Shown here piece by piece: positions 8,127-17,213 of a stretch of 64,000 nt of DNA; position 1 is the first letter of the stretch, and the number at the start of each line of letters is the position of its first letter. A model generated the notes under the pieces. It saw only the letters and a list, made by a program, of their open reading frames with translations. It made no database searches and was not told where the DNA came from. Made by a program: the position numbers and the translations under genes. Origin of the DNA: Anaerostipes sp. (GTDB lineage Bacteria > Bacillota > Clostridia > Lachnospirales > Lachnospiraceae); contig NZ_JAGZSD010000001.1 of the NCBI RefSeq assembly GCF_018381315.1, positions 124,001 through 188,000 on the forward strand, written 5' to 3'.

Positions 8127-9638
8127 ATGAATTTAAGGCCAGAAGAGATTAGTTCTGTCATTAAAGAGCAGATCAAACAATACTCTACCAAGCTTGAAAC
8201 CTCTGATATTGGAACCGTGATTCAGGTAGCCGACGGAATTGCAAGAATCCATGGCCTTGATGAGGCCATGCAGGGAGAGCTTTTAGAATTCCCGGGGGAA
8301 GTATACGGAATGGTGCTGAACCTGGAGGAAGATAACGTCGGAGCTGTACTGCTGGGAGATCAAACAAACATCAGCGAGGGAGATACCGTAAAAACTACCG
8401 GAAGAGTTGTGGAAGTGCCGGTGGGAGATGCGATGACCGGACGTGTTGTGAACTCCCTGGGACAGCCGATTGACGGCAAAGGCCCGATCGAGTCGGAAAA
8501 GTACCGTCCAATAGAAAGAGTAGCATCAGGAGTTATCTCAAGAAAATCCGTAGATACTCCGCTTCAGACAGGAATCAAAGCGATCGATGCCATGGTGCCG
8601 ATCGGACGGGGGCAGAGGGAGCTGATTATCGGCGACCGGCAGACCGGTAAGACTGCCATTGCACTCGATACAATTATCAATCAGAAGGGTGAGGGCGTTC
8701 ACTGTATTTATGTGGCAATCGGACAGAAGTCCTCAACCGTTGCTAATATCGTAAAGACACTGGAAGAGCACGGAGCGATGGATTACACCACAGTCGTGGC
8801 ATCCACAGCCAGTGAGCTGGCGCCGCTCCAGTATATTGCACCGTATGCAGGATGTGCCATAGGGGAAGAATGGATGGAAAACGGGGAAGATGTTCTTGTC
8901 ATCTATGATGATCTGAGCAAACATGCAACTGCATACCGCACCCTGTCCCTGCTCCTTAGAAGACCGCCGGGAAGAGAGGCTTATCCGGGAGATGTCTTTT
9001 ATCTCCACTCCAGACTGCTGGAGCGTGCGGCAAAGCTTTCAGATGAACTGGGAGGCGGTTCCTTAACGGCCCTGCCGCTCATTGAGACTCAGGCAGGTGA
9101 CGTTTCTGCGTATATCCCTACCAATGTAATTTCCATCACTGACGGACAGATTTATCTGGAGACTGAGATGTTTAATGCAGGTTTCCGTCCTGCCATCAAT
9201 GCAGGCCTTTCTGTATCCAGAGTCGGCGGAGCGGCGCAGATCAAGGCAATGAAGAAGATTGCAGGCCCGATCCGTACCGACCTTGCACAGTACAGGGAGC
9301 TTGCTGCATTTGCCCAGTTTGGATCAGAGCTGGACGATGACACCAAAGAGCGTCTGGCACAGGGCGAGAGGATCAAAGAAGTGCTGAAGCAGCCTCAGTA
9401 CCAGCCGCTTCCGGTAGAACAGCAGGTAGTGATTATTTATGCAGCTACCAGGAAGTATCTGCTGGAGATCAAGGTGGAAGACATTTTAGACTTCCAGAAA
9501 GAATTGTTTGAGCTGATTGATACGAAATACCCGGATGTATTCCGGTCAATCCGTGAGACCAGAGAGCTTGGAAAGGAAGCGGAAGAACAGCTGATTACTG
9601 CCATCAAAGAGTGCAGACAGCAGTTTGAGGCAAAGTAA
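8127..9638 (+). CDS. atpA: ATP synthase F1 subunit alpha
   Basis: The 503-residue protein has the three F1 alpha domains: N-terminal beta barrel (about 1-95), nucleotide-binding domain with Walker A GDRQTGKT near residue 170 and Walker B VLVIYDD near 265, and a C-terminal helical domain. The alpha subunits carry the non-catalytic nucleotide sites of the hexamer. Length and motifs are typical. Confidence 0.97.
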   Translation: MNLRPEEISSVIKEQIKQYSTKLETSDIGTVIQVADGIARIHGLDEAMQGELLEFPGEVYGMVLNLEEDNVGAVLLGDQTNISEGDTVKTTGRVVEVPVGDAMTGRVVNSLGQPIDGKGPIESEKYRPIERVASGVISRKSVDTPLQTGIKAIDAMVPIGRGQRELIIGDRQTGKTAIALDTIINQKGEGVHCIYVAIGQKSSTVANIVKTLEEHGAMDYTTVVASTASELAPLQYIAPYAGCAIGEEWMENGEDVLVIYDDLSKHATAYRTLSLLLRRPPGREAYPGDVFYLHSRLLERAAKLSDELGGGSLTALPLIETQAGDVSAYIPTNVISITDGQIYLETEMFNAGFRPAINAGLSVSRVGGAAQIKAMKKIAGPIRTDLAQYRELAAFAQFGSELDDDTKERLAQGERIKEVLKQPQYQPLPVEQQVVIIYAATRKYLLEIKVEDILDFQKELFELIDTKYPDVFRSIRETRELGKEAEEQLITAIKECRQQFEAK

Positions 9639-9652
9639 AGAGGTGAGCTTTT

Positions 9653-10510
9653 ATGGCATCAATTGTTGATATAAAAAGAAGAAAAGCCAGTATAGAAAGC
9701 ACCGGACAGATCACAAAGGCAATGAAGCTTGTCTCTACCGTAAAGCTTCAGAGGGCAAGGGTAAGGGCTGAGGAATCCAGGACTTATTTTGACAAAATGT
9801 ATCAGACGGTATCCTCGATCTTAGCCCAGTCTGACAATATTGACCATCCCTATTTAAAGGCCAACGGTTCACAGAAGAAAGCAGTCATTGCAGTCTCATC
9901 TAACCGTGGGCTGGCCGGAGGATATAACAACAATATTGTGAAGCTGATCCGGGACAGCGGGATTTCCAAAGAGGATGCGGTGATCTATGGTGTGGGGCAT
10001 AAGGCTATGGACAGTCTTGCAAACAGAGGCTATCATATCGCTTCCGATGATTCCGAGATCATTGATGAACCGGAGTATGAGGATGCTGTGGATCTCGGAA
10101 ACCGTGTGCTGAAAGCCTTTGAAGACGGTGATATCGGCGAGATCTATCTGGCATATACCAATTTTAAAAATACCGTGGTCCATGAGCCGACTATGATCAA
10201 ACTGCTGCCTGTGGAGATCGATTCAAAGGCAAAAGACGGAGAGGATGCGAAAACTCTCATGAATTATGAACCGGAACCGGAAGAAGCATTGTCTATGCTG
10301 ATTCCCAAGTATGTATGCAGTTTGATTTTTGGTGCGCTTGTCACATCGGTTGCCAGCGAGAACGGCGCCAGGATGCAGGCCATGGATTCAGCAACGACCA
10401 ACGCCGAAGAATTAATTGACAACCTGAGCCTTGCCTATAACAGGGCAAGACAGGGCGCCATCACGCAGGAATTGACAGAAATCATTTCAGGGGCAGAGGC
10501 GCTGGAATAG
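9653..10510 (+). CDS. atpG: ATP synthase F1 subunit gamma
   Basis: The 285-residue rotor-shaft subunit shows the conserved N-terminal helix (IKRRKASIESTGQITKAMKLV), the central alpha/beta domain with SSNRGLAGGYN, and the C-terminal helix ending in RARQGAITQELTEIISGAEAL. These helices form the coiled coil that rotates inside the alpha/beta hexamer. It lies 14 bases after atpA. Confidence 0.96.
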   Translation: MASIVDIKRRKASIESTGQITKAMKLVSTVKLQRARVRAEESRTYFDKMYQTVSSILAQSDNIDHPYLKANGSQKKAVIAVSSNRGLAGGYNNNIVKLIRDSGISKEDAVIYGVGHKAMDSLANRGYHIASDDSEIIDEPEYEDAVDLGNRVLKAFEDGDIGEIYLAYTNFKNTVVHEPTMIKLLPVEIDSKAKDGEDAKTLMNYEPEPEEALSMLIPKYVCSLIFGALVTSVASENGARMQAMDSATTNAEELIDNLSLAYNRARQGAITQELTEIISGAEALE

Positions 10511-10529
10511 AAGTAGGAGGAATTATTAA

Positions 10530-11927
10530 ATGGCAGATAATCATACAGGGAAGATCACCCAGATTATTGGTGCGGTTTTAGATATCAAGTTCAGCGACGG
10601 GCATCTGCCGGAGATCAACGACGCCATTGATATTAAGACAAAGCAGGGAGGGAAACTGGTTGTAGAGGTTTCCCAGCATCTGGGAGATGATACCGTAAGA
10701 TGTATTGCGATGGGACCCACAGACGGTCTGGTCAGAGGGATGGAGGCAGTCTGCACGGGCGGGCCGATCTCTGTGCCTGTAGGAGAGCAGACTCTGGGAA
10801 GGATGTTCAATGTCCTTGGAGACCCTATTGACAATAAACCGGCTCCGGAGAATGCCAAACGGCTGCCGATACACAGAAAGGCGCCGGCATTCAAAGACCA
10901 GTCTACAGAAACTGAAGTGCTGGAGACAGGAATCAAGGTTGTTGACCTTTTATGCCCGTACCAAAAGGGCGGAAAGATTGGTCTGTTCGGCGGTGCCGGT
11001 GTGGGCAAAACCGTACTGATTCAGGAACTGATCCGGAATATTGCCACGGAACACGGCGGATATTCCGTATTTACAGGTGTTGGAGAGCGGACCAGAGAAG
11101 GAAATGACTTATATTATGAAATGAGCGACTCAGGTGTTATTGACAAGACAGCCATGGTATTCGGACAGATGAATGAACCGCCGGGAGCCCGTATGCGTGT
11201 AGGGCTTACAGGACTTACCATTGCTGAAAATTTCCGTGATGAAGGCGGTAAAGATGTGCTGCTGTTTATCGATAACATTTTCCGTTTTACCCAGGCAGGT
11301 TCTGAGGTGTCTGCACTTCTCGGACGTATGCCGAGTGCGGTTGGATATCAGCCGACTCTGCAGACTGAGATGGGTGCCCTTCAGGAGAGGATCACATCCA
11401 CAAAGGATGGTTCTATCACATCCGTGCAGGCAGTCTATGTGCCGGCCGATGACCTGACCGACCCGGCGCCGGCTACAACCTTTGCTCATCTGGATGCGAC
11501 AACGGTACTTTCCCGTGCCATCGTGGAGCAGGGTATTTATCCGGCGGTAGATCCTTTAGAGTCCACATCCAGAATTCTGGATCCGAAGATCGTAGGAGAG
11601 GAACACTATCAGGTGGCCCGCGGAGTACAGGAGATCCTTCAGAGATATAAAGAACTTCAGGACATTATTGCGATTCTCGGTATGGACGAGCTTTCTGATG
11701 AAGAGAAGCTGATTGTTGACCGTGCAAGAAAGATTCAGAGGTTCCTGTCACAGCCGTTCTTTGTTGCCGAGCAGTTTACAGGTACGGTTGGAAAATATGT
11801 AACATTAAACGACACGATTCAGGGCTTTAAAGAGATCTTGGAAGGCAAACATGATGACATTCCGGAGGGTATGTTCCTGAATGCGGGAAGTATCGATGAG
11901 GTCGTGGAACGTGCGAATGCAAAGTAG
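10530..11927 (+). CDS. atpD: ATP synthase F1 subunit beta
   Basis: The 465-residue catalytic subunit has Walker A GGAGVGKT near residue 155, the catalytic glutamate in GVGERTREGNDLY, and the DELSDEEK (DELSEED-type) loop near residue 388 that contacts gamma and epsilon. All expected F1 beta domains are present. Confidence 0.97.
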   Translation: MADNHTGKITQIIGAVLDIKFSDGHLPEINDAIDIKTKQGGKLVVEVSQHLGDDTVRCIAMGPTDGLVRGMEAVCTGGPISVPVGEQTLGRMFNVLGDPIDNKPAPENAKRLPIHRKAPAFKDQSTETEVLETGIKVVDLLCPYQKGGKIGLFGGAGVGKTVLIQELIRNIATEHGGYSVFTGVGERTREGNDLYYEMSDSGVIDKTAMVFGQMNEPPGARMRVGLTGLTIAENFRDEGGKDVLLFIDNIFRFTQAGSEVSALLGRMPSAVGYQPTLQTEMGALQERITSTKDGSITSVQAVYVPADDLTDPAPATTFAHLDATTVLSRAIVEQGIYPAVDPLESTSRILDPKIVGEEHYQVARGVQEILQRYKELQDIIAILGMDELSDEEKLIVDRARKIQRFLSQPFFVAEQFTGTVGKYVTLNDTIQGFKEILEGKHDDIPEGMFLNAGSIDEVVERANAK

Positions 11928-11939
11928 GCAGGTGATCTG

Positions 11940-12347
11940 ATGGCTGAGAGTCTGATGAAATTAGAAGTAACAACTCCGGACCGGTCCTTTTACACAGGGG
12001 AGGTCCGGATGGCTGAGTTTACAACCACAGAAGGAAATGTAGGGATCTATCCGAAGCATATTCCAATGACGATGATCGTTGCTCCCGGTATCCTGACGAT
12101 CACAGAGGCAGACGGCACAAAAAAGCAGGCTGCATTGATGAAGGGATTTGTGGAGATCACAAAAGAGGCTGTAAACATTCTGGCAGAAGTTGCAGAATGG
12201 CCGGGTGAGATTGATGTTGAGCGTATGGAGCGTGCCAAGAGACGCGCAGAAGAACGTTTGAAACACAGGAATGACACTGATCTCCATCGGGCGGAGATGT
12301 CTCTTAGGAGAGCTTTAGTCAGAGAAGAATTATCCAAGAAGATATAA
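11940..12347 (+). CDS. atpC: ATP synthase F1 subunit epsilon
   Basis: The 135-residue protein has an N-terminal beta-sandwich domain (about 1-85) and a C-terminal helical hairpin (about 90-135, rich in Arg, Glu and Ala), the usual layout of epsilon. It couples the rotor to the c ring and can inhibit ATP hydrolysis. It is the last gene of the operon; a bidirectional terminator follows. Confidence 0.94.
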   Translation: MAESLMKLEVTTPDRSFYTGEVRMAEFTTTEGNVGIYPKHIPMTMIVAPGILTITEADGTKKQAALMKGFVEITKEAVNILAEVAEWPGEIDVERMERAKRRAEERLKHRNDTDLHRAEMSLRRALVREELSKKI

Positions 12348-12360
12348 AATGCTTGGAATC

Positions 12361-12410
12361 AAAATACACCGGGCTGCAGTTTCTTTTGCTGCGGCTCGGT
12401 GTATTTTATA
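12361..12410 (+). terminator. Bidirectional terminator between atpC and the CYTH gene
   Basis: AATACACCGGGCTGCAG at 12363-12379 pairs with CTGCGGCTCGGTGTATT at 12389-12405 with a few wobbles. T residues follow on the plus strand and A residues precede, so it can serve both convergent genes. Confidence 0.75.
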
Positions 12411-12413
12411 ATT

Positions 12414-12857
12414 TCAGCGGTTGGCCAGATTGTTGTTCTGGTATCTTGGATCCAGAGTCACTTCATCCTCAAACCAGTCAGGGCCTTCATAATCAAGGGC
12501 TGCTTCTTCCGATGGGAACTCTACTTCCGCCATCATAAGTCCTTCGTGGTCATCGTGGAACACATCCAGTTCAATGGTAAGGGAATCGGATGTAGGAATC
12601 TGGTAACGAGTCTTGTAAATGAGGATACCGTCAATTTTACTTTTCAGATGCTCATATGCCTGCTTTGTCAGAGGAAATTCATGTTCGGCCCGTTTCATAA
12701 GTCCTTTGGACTTATAAGTAAGGATATATTCATGGTCCAGCCTGCGGATCCGGATGACCGGTTCCATGCACAGATAACCCTGTTCGATCTCGGAGTGAGG
12801 GTAAGAGTCAAGGTCCTTTGGCGGGTCGGTAACGATAAACTTGCGTTCAATTTCCAT
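12414..12857 (-). CDS. CYTH domain protein (triphosphate tunnel metalloenzyme)
   Basis: The 147-residue protein opens with MEIERKFIV, the EXEXK signature of CYTH enzymes, and continues with the alternating charged strands of the tunnel fold (IRIRRLD, YILTYKSKG, IELDVF, MAEVEF). Members hydrolyse inorganic tripolyphosphate or other triphosphates, or make cyclic AMP; bacterial stand-alone members of this size are usually tripolyphosphatases. The start at 12857 is set by the EXEXK motif and by AGGAGG just upstream; the ORF is open further upstream but without a second good site. Confidence 0.85.
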   Translation of the reverse strand: MEIERKFIVTDPPKDLDSYPHSEIEQGYLCMEPVIRIRRLDHEYILTYKSKGLMKRAEHEFPLTKQAYEHLKSKIDGILIYKTRYQIPTSDSLTIELDVFHDDHEGLMMAEVEFPSEEAALDYEGPDWFEDEVTLDPRYQNNNLANR

Positions 12858-12983
12858 AGTGCGGTCCTCCTTTTTCCTCATTATATACGTATCAAAGACA
12901 GAATGCAAAGGAAATTGACAACCAGGCGGAAAGCTTTTAAAATGTTTTAGAAGCATTAATTCAGAGAAGGCGAGGAAATTAGA

Positions 12984-13619
12984 ATGCGTTTAAGAAATGT
13001 GCCGGGGGCGGCAGATACGATAGCGGACAGCCCATTTTCAGTCTGTAAACCGGAAGAATGGAAGGGCAGATGGAGGGAACTGTTTGGCAATGACCGGCCG
13101 ATCCATATAGAAATCGGTATGGGAAAAGGAAAATTTCTTTTGACATTGGCAGAAAAAAATCCGGAAATCAACTATATTGGAATTGAGAAGTTTTCAAGTG
13201 TTCTGGTAAGGGCAGTAGAGAAGACAGAAGAATTTGAGGGAGACAATTTAAAGCTGATCCGTATGGATGCGGAAAATCTTGAGGAAGTTTTTGCAGAAGG
13301 AGAGATAGACCGGATTTATCTGAACTTTTCCGATCCGTGGCCCAAGGAACGCCATGCCAAGAGAAGGCTGACGTCCACGAGATTCTATGAACGGTACGAT
13401 CATATTCTTGCAAAAGACGGACAGGTGATCTTTAAAACAGATAACAAAGGGCTGTTTGATTTTTCTTTGGAGCAGACAGAGGAAGCGGGATGGAAGCTTT
13501 TAAACTGTACCTTTGATCTGCATCACAGCGAGTATGCGAAAGATAATGTGATGACGGAATATGAAACCAGATTTTCAAAGGAAGGCAAGCCGATCTGCCG
13601 GCTGACAGCTTACCGTTAA
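12984..13619 (+). CDS. trmB: tRNA (guanine-N7-)-methyltransferase
   Basis: The 211-residue SAM-dependent methyltransferase makes m7G46 in tRNA. Visible family motifs are EIGMGKGKF near residue 42 (SAM binding), NFSDPWPKERHAKRRL near 116 (catalytic and tRNA-binding), and YETRF near the C-terminus. Length is typical. It is a single gene following the convergent CYTH gene. Confidence 0.93.
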   Translation: MRLRNVPGAADTIADSPFSVCKPEEWKGRWRELFGNDRPIHIEIGMGKGKFLLTLAEKNPEINYIGIEKFSSVLVRAVEKTEEFEGDNLKLIRMDAENLEEVFAEGEIDRIYLNFSDPWPKERHAKRRLTSTRFYERYDHILAKDGQVIFKTDNKGLFDFSLEQTEEAGWKLLNCTFDLHHSEYAKDNVMTEYETRFSKEGKPICRLTAYR

Positions 13620-13807
13620 TATTTCTGCCGATGTTGCATACTATAATAAAAAAGTGGTAAGATAATTATGAAACAGAAAAAGTGTCAAGTAAAGGTAAAT
13701 CAATTTTTCTACCAGCATCCAAAGTCCAGAAAGTGGTTTTGCCGGCTGGTGGCATCGCTGGAAGAAGCGAAAGATTGTTTATGCCGGTCAAGGTAAGGAG
13801 AAGTAGT

Positions 13808-14125
13808 ATGGAGTATACGTTTACGAAGGAAAATTTCCAGGCAGAAGTGTTAGACTCAGATCAGCCGGTACTTGTCGATATGTTTGCAACATGGTGCGGA
13901 CCGTGCAGAATGATGGGACCGGTAGTGGAAGAACTGGCAGCAGAGTACAAAGACAGTGTCAAAGTCGGAAAGCTGGATATTGATGAAAACAGTGATATTG
14001 CAGCACAGTACGGCGTGATGTCAGTGCCTACCTTTCTGGTATTTAAGAACGGACAGGTGGCAGCGAAGGTTGTGGGAGCTGTGCCAAAAGAAGAACTGAT
14101 GGCGGCTGTGGATAAAGCCCGGTAA
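13808..14125 (+). CDS. trxA: Thioredoxin
   Basis: The 105-residue protein has the full thioredoxin fold and the redox motif WCGPC (C30, C33), followed by the cis-proline loop SVPTF. It reduces protein disulfides. The start at 13808 gives the normal family length and follows AAGGAGAAG; the ORF extends upstream without homology. A strong terminator follows. Confidence 0.93.
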   Translation: MEYTFTKENFQAEVLDSDQPVLVDMFATWCGPCRMMGPVVEELAAEYKDSVKVGKLDIDENSDIAAQYGVMSVPTFLVFKNGQVAAKVVGAVPKEELMAAVDKAR

Positions 14126-14148
14126 TCCTGTTCTCACATTAAAAGATA

Positions 14149-14192
14149 AAAACGGACGGCAGAGTTATCTGCTGTCCGTTTTTATCTTTTTT
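14149..14192 (+). terminator. Rho-independent terminator after trxA
   Basis: AAACGGACGGCAGA (14149-14162) pairs with TCTGCTGTCCGTTT (14167-14180), GTTA loop, followed by a T-rich run. Confidence 0.88.
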
Positions 14193-14263
14193 AGTTCGGT
14201 TTGACAAGAGGCAGGACAGCAATTAAACTAAAAAGCAGAGAATGATAAAGAAAAGGTGGGCGC

Positions 14264-16045
14264 ATGAACATATTAAATATAGAACATGTAAATAAAATTT
14301 TTGGAGATAAGACCATATTTGATGACATATCTCTTGGAGTGCATCAGGGGGATAAGATCGGGATCCTTGGAGTCAACGGCACAGGCAAGTCAACTTTGCT
14401 GAGAGTGATCGCCGGTCTGGAAGTTCCGGATGAAGGAGAGGTTATTTTCGGAAGAGGAATCCAGACAGCATTTCTTCCTCAGAACCCTCATTTTCCTGAA
14501 GGAGCCAAGGTTCTTTCCTATGTAACGGAAGGAAAACAGGATGCAGACGGGGGAGAGCCTGTAAGCGAAGCAAAAACCATCCTGACCAAGCTGGGAATCT
14601 TTGATTTTGATGCATCAGTAAGCCATCTGTCAGGCGGACAGAAAAAAAGGGTAGCACTGGCAAGAACTTTGGTGGATCCGGCTGATGTGCTGATACTGGA
14701 CGAGCCTACCAACCATATCGATAATGACATGGCACTGTGGCTGGAGGACTATCTGAACAGATTTAAAGGTGTTTTGATTATGGTGACCCATGACCGTTAT
14801 TTTTTGGACCGTGTAACGAACAAAATCGTGGAGATTGACCAGGCGAAACTGTACACCTATGATTCCAACTATTCAGGATTCCTGGCTTTGAAGGCACAGA
14901 GAGAAGAAATGGAGTTAGCTACAGAGCGCAAACGCCAAAGTGTGCTGCGGACAGAGCTGGAATGGGTAAAACGCGGCCCTCAGGGAAGAGGAACAAAGCA
15001 GAGAGCCAGGCTTTCCCGCTATGAGCAGCTGAAAAATATGGAGGGACCCAGAGAAACGCAGAATGTTGAGATGGATTCCGTCGGCACAAGACTTGGAAAG
15101 AAAACCATAGAACTCCATAATATTTCAAAGTCCTATGGAGAGAAAAAGCTCATTGAAGACTTTACTTATATCATTTTAAGGGATGACCGTCTGGGCATTA
15201 TCGGGCCTAATGGGTGCGGAAAATCAACCTTAATGAAGATCATCACAGGGCGCCTGGCTCCTGATGACGGGGAGGTCGTGATTGGAGATACGGTAAAGAT
15301 CGGATATTTTGCTCAGGAAAATGAAGATATGGAAGAGGATATCCGCGTGATTGACTATATCCGCAATACAGCAGACTATATAGAGACTTCCGGCGGAACA
15401 ATCAGTGCATCACAGATGCTGGAGAGGTTCTTGTTTACGCCGTCTATGCAGTACACACCGCTCTCTAAGCTTTCGGGCGGAGAAAAAAGAAGGCTGTATC
15501 TGCTGAAAGTATTGATGGATGCGCCCAATATACTGATTTTGGATGAGCCCACAAATGATCTGGATATTGCAACTCTGAGGGTTTTGGAGGATTATCTGGA
15601 TTCCTTCCAGGGCATTGTAATCACCGTGTCCCATGACCGTTATTTCCTGGACCGGATTGCAGAGCGGATCTTTGCCTTTGAGGGAGAAGGAAGATTAACC
15701 CAGTATGAGGGAGGATACTCAGATTATTTGAGGGCCAGAACTCCGGAGGAACCGAAAAAAACAAAAGACAAGACAGAGAAAAAAGCTTGGAAGGCGAAGA
15801 GTACCAAGCTAAAGTTTTCTTACAATGAACAGAGGGAGTATGAAACCATCGATGCGGATATCGAGGAACTGGAAGAAAAGATTGCATCGTTGGAGCAGGC
15901 AATAGAGGAAAATGCCAGCCAGTATACAAAGCTTGGGGAATTGACAGAAGAAAAAGAAGTGCTGGAACAACAGCTGAACGACAAAATGGAACGGTGGGTC
16001 TACCTGAACGACTTGGCAGAGAGAATTGAAGCCCAGAATTCCTGA
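14264..16045 (+). CDS. ABC-F family ATPase (Uup/YfmR-like)
   Basis: The 593-residue soluble protein has two ABC ATPase domains: Walker A GVNGTGKS with signature LSGGQKKR, and Walker A GPNGCGKS with signature LSGGEKRR. A linker between them (about 225-290) is rich in Arg/Lys, as in ribosome-binding ABC-F proteins, and a C-terminal coiled coil (about 505-590) is typical of the Uup/YfmR branch. These act on stalled or translating ribosomes, not in transport. The next gene starts 13 bases after the stop. Confidence 0.88.
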   Translation: MNILNIEHVNKIFGDKTIFDDISLGVHQGDKIGILGVNGTGKSTLLRVIAGLEVPDEGEVIFGRGIQTAFLPQNPHFPEGAKVLSYVTEGKQDADGGEPVSEAKTILTKLGIFDFDASVSHLSGGQKKRVALARTLVDPADVLILDEPTNHIDNDMALWLEDYLNRFKGVLIMVTHDRYFLDRVTNKIVEIDQAKLYTYDSNYSGFLALKAQREEMELATERKRQSVLRTELEWVKRGPQGRGTKQRARLSRYEQLKNMEGPRETQNVEMDSVGTRLGKKTIELHNISKSYGEKKLIEDFTYIILRDDRLGIIGPNGCGKSTLMKIITGRLAPDDGEVVIGDTVKIGYFAQENEDMEEDIRVIDYIRNTADYIETSGGTISASQMLERFLFTPSMQYTPLSKLSGGEKRRLYLLKVLMDAPNILILDEPTNDLDIATLRVLEDYLDSFQGIVITVSHDRYFLDRIAERIFAFEGEGRLTQYEGGYSDYLRARTPEEPKKTKDKTEKKAWKAKSTKLKFSYNEQREYETIDADIEELEEKIASLEQAIEENASQYTKLGELTEEKEVLEQQLNDKMERWVYLNDLAERIEAQNS

Positions 16046-16058
16046 GAGGTGGAAATCA

Positions 16059-17000
16059 ATGAAAAAGAGATTTGGAAAACGAAGCATGCTGAATGCCGTC
16101 TGTGCAGTTCTTACATGTATACTGGCTGCAGGAAGCTTTTTTGGCTGTCAGAAGGACCAGTCTTTGGAAACGGAAAATCCTGAATATGTCATAGGGGTCG
16201 TTACGAAGTCAAGGGACAGTGAATACTGGATGTCTGTCTGTTCAGGCATGGAAAAGGCTGCTGCAGATCTGGGCGTATCAGTCATTATCATGTCTCCTGA
16301 CACGGAGACTGATGAAAAAGCACAGCAGCAGATGATCGACAGTCTGCTGAAAAAGGACATTGATGCACTGGCTGTGTCACCTATTGATTCTTACAATGCA
16401 GATAAGTATTTGAAAAAAGCAGAAAAGGAAAATATAAAAGTAGTGTCCTACGATACTAAGATTATGGAAAAGGGAGTTCCGTATATTGGGATCGACAATG
16501 AAAAAGCAGGCAGGGATCTGGCAGAGTATATGGCAGGACAGATGGGAAAAGAAGGTTCGGTGGGTATCATATCAGGGAATCTGAAACAAAACTCCCATGC
16601 GTCAAGACTGAAAGGTTTTAAAGACTACATAGAAAAGAACACAGATATCCGAATTGCCTTTACGGAAAGCGGGTACAGCAACCTGAGGATGTCAGAGCAG
16701 GAGATTTCCAGACTTATGAAAGAACATCCGGATCTGAACGGCATATTTGCAACCAGTGCCGTGACGGCTCTGGGCATTATGGAATATATGAAGGACCGGC
16801 CGGTGCTAATTGCTACCGTAGACGCCCAGGAAGACGCCCTGGATGCAGTAAAGAAAGGAAGAATTGCCGCTTTGGCCTACCAGCCGGGCTATGAGATTGG
16901 CTATGAAACAATCCGGTATATTGTGAATGAAAAGAAAGGAATCAAACAGCCGGATCAGAAAATCATCCATGCAGATCTAAAAATAAAACCCAAAAAATAA
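16059..17000 (+). CDS. Sugar-binding lipoprotein (RbsB/LacI-like periplasmic fold)
   Basis: The 313-residue protein has a lipoprotein signal ending at C30 (SFFGC) and a type I periplasmic binding fold (YVIGVVTKSRDSEYW, then ALAVSPID, YIGIDNEKAG). Proteins of this class bind ribose, inositol or similar ligands for ABC importers. No ABC ATPase or permease is near, and the next genes are an IolG-like dehydrogenase and a YesM-type kinase, so it may present ligand to a sensor. ATG 16059 follows GAGAGGTGG; upstream in-frame codons belong to the abc-f gene end. Confidence 0.8.
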   Translation: MKKRFGKRSMLNAVCAVLTCILAAGSFFGCQKDQSLETENPEYVIGVVTKSRDSEYWMSVCSGMEKAAADLGVSVIIMSPDTETDEKAQQQMIDSLLKKDIDALAVSPIDSYNADKYLKKAEKENIKVVSYDTKIMEKGVPYIGIDNEKAGRDLAEYMAGQMGKEGSVGIISGNLKQNSHASRLKGFKDYIEKNTDIRIAFTESGYSNLRMSEQEISRLMKEHPDLNGIFATSAVTALGIMEYMKDRPVLIATVDAQEDALDAVKKGRIAALAYQPGYEIGYETIRYIVNEKKGIKQPDQKIIHADLKIKPKK

Positions 17001-17011
17001 AAATATGACAC

Positions 17012-17048
17012 AAAAAAGGATCCCCCAATTACGGGGAATCCTTTTTTT
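17012..17048 (+). terminator. Rho-independent terminator
   Basis: AAAAAAGGATCCCC (17012-17025) pairs with CGGGGAATCCTTTTTT (17032-17047), one bulge, with the T run inside the 3' arm and beyond. Confidence 0.85.
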
Positions 17049-17117
17049 TATACAAATAACATAAATGCTGACGAGCCTATAAAAAAATAAAATCAAATCT
17101 AAAAATTATCGGAATAC

Positions 17118-17154
17118 GCCCTGAAGTGCGGAAAGGTAAAATAGCACTGAGGGC
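17118..17154 (+). promoter_or_regulatory. Leader hairpin upstream of the IolG-like gene
   Basis: GCCCT and AGTGC (17118-17129) pair with GCACT and AGGGC (17144-17154) around a small internal loop. It lies 60 bases before the start codon and has no T run. It could be an operator or RNA element; its role is unknown. Confidence 0.3.
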
Positions 17155-17213
17155 AGAGAAAAAGATCCTGCCGTTTCATGGCGAATATATAGATCAGAAA
17201 AGGAGATTACATT

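Noticed and set aside
13682..13807. 42-residue N-terminal extension of thioredoxin
   Set aside because: The extension has no homology and AAGGAGAAG directly precedes ATG 13808, giving the normal thioredoxin length.
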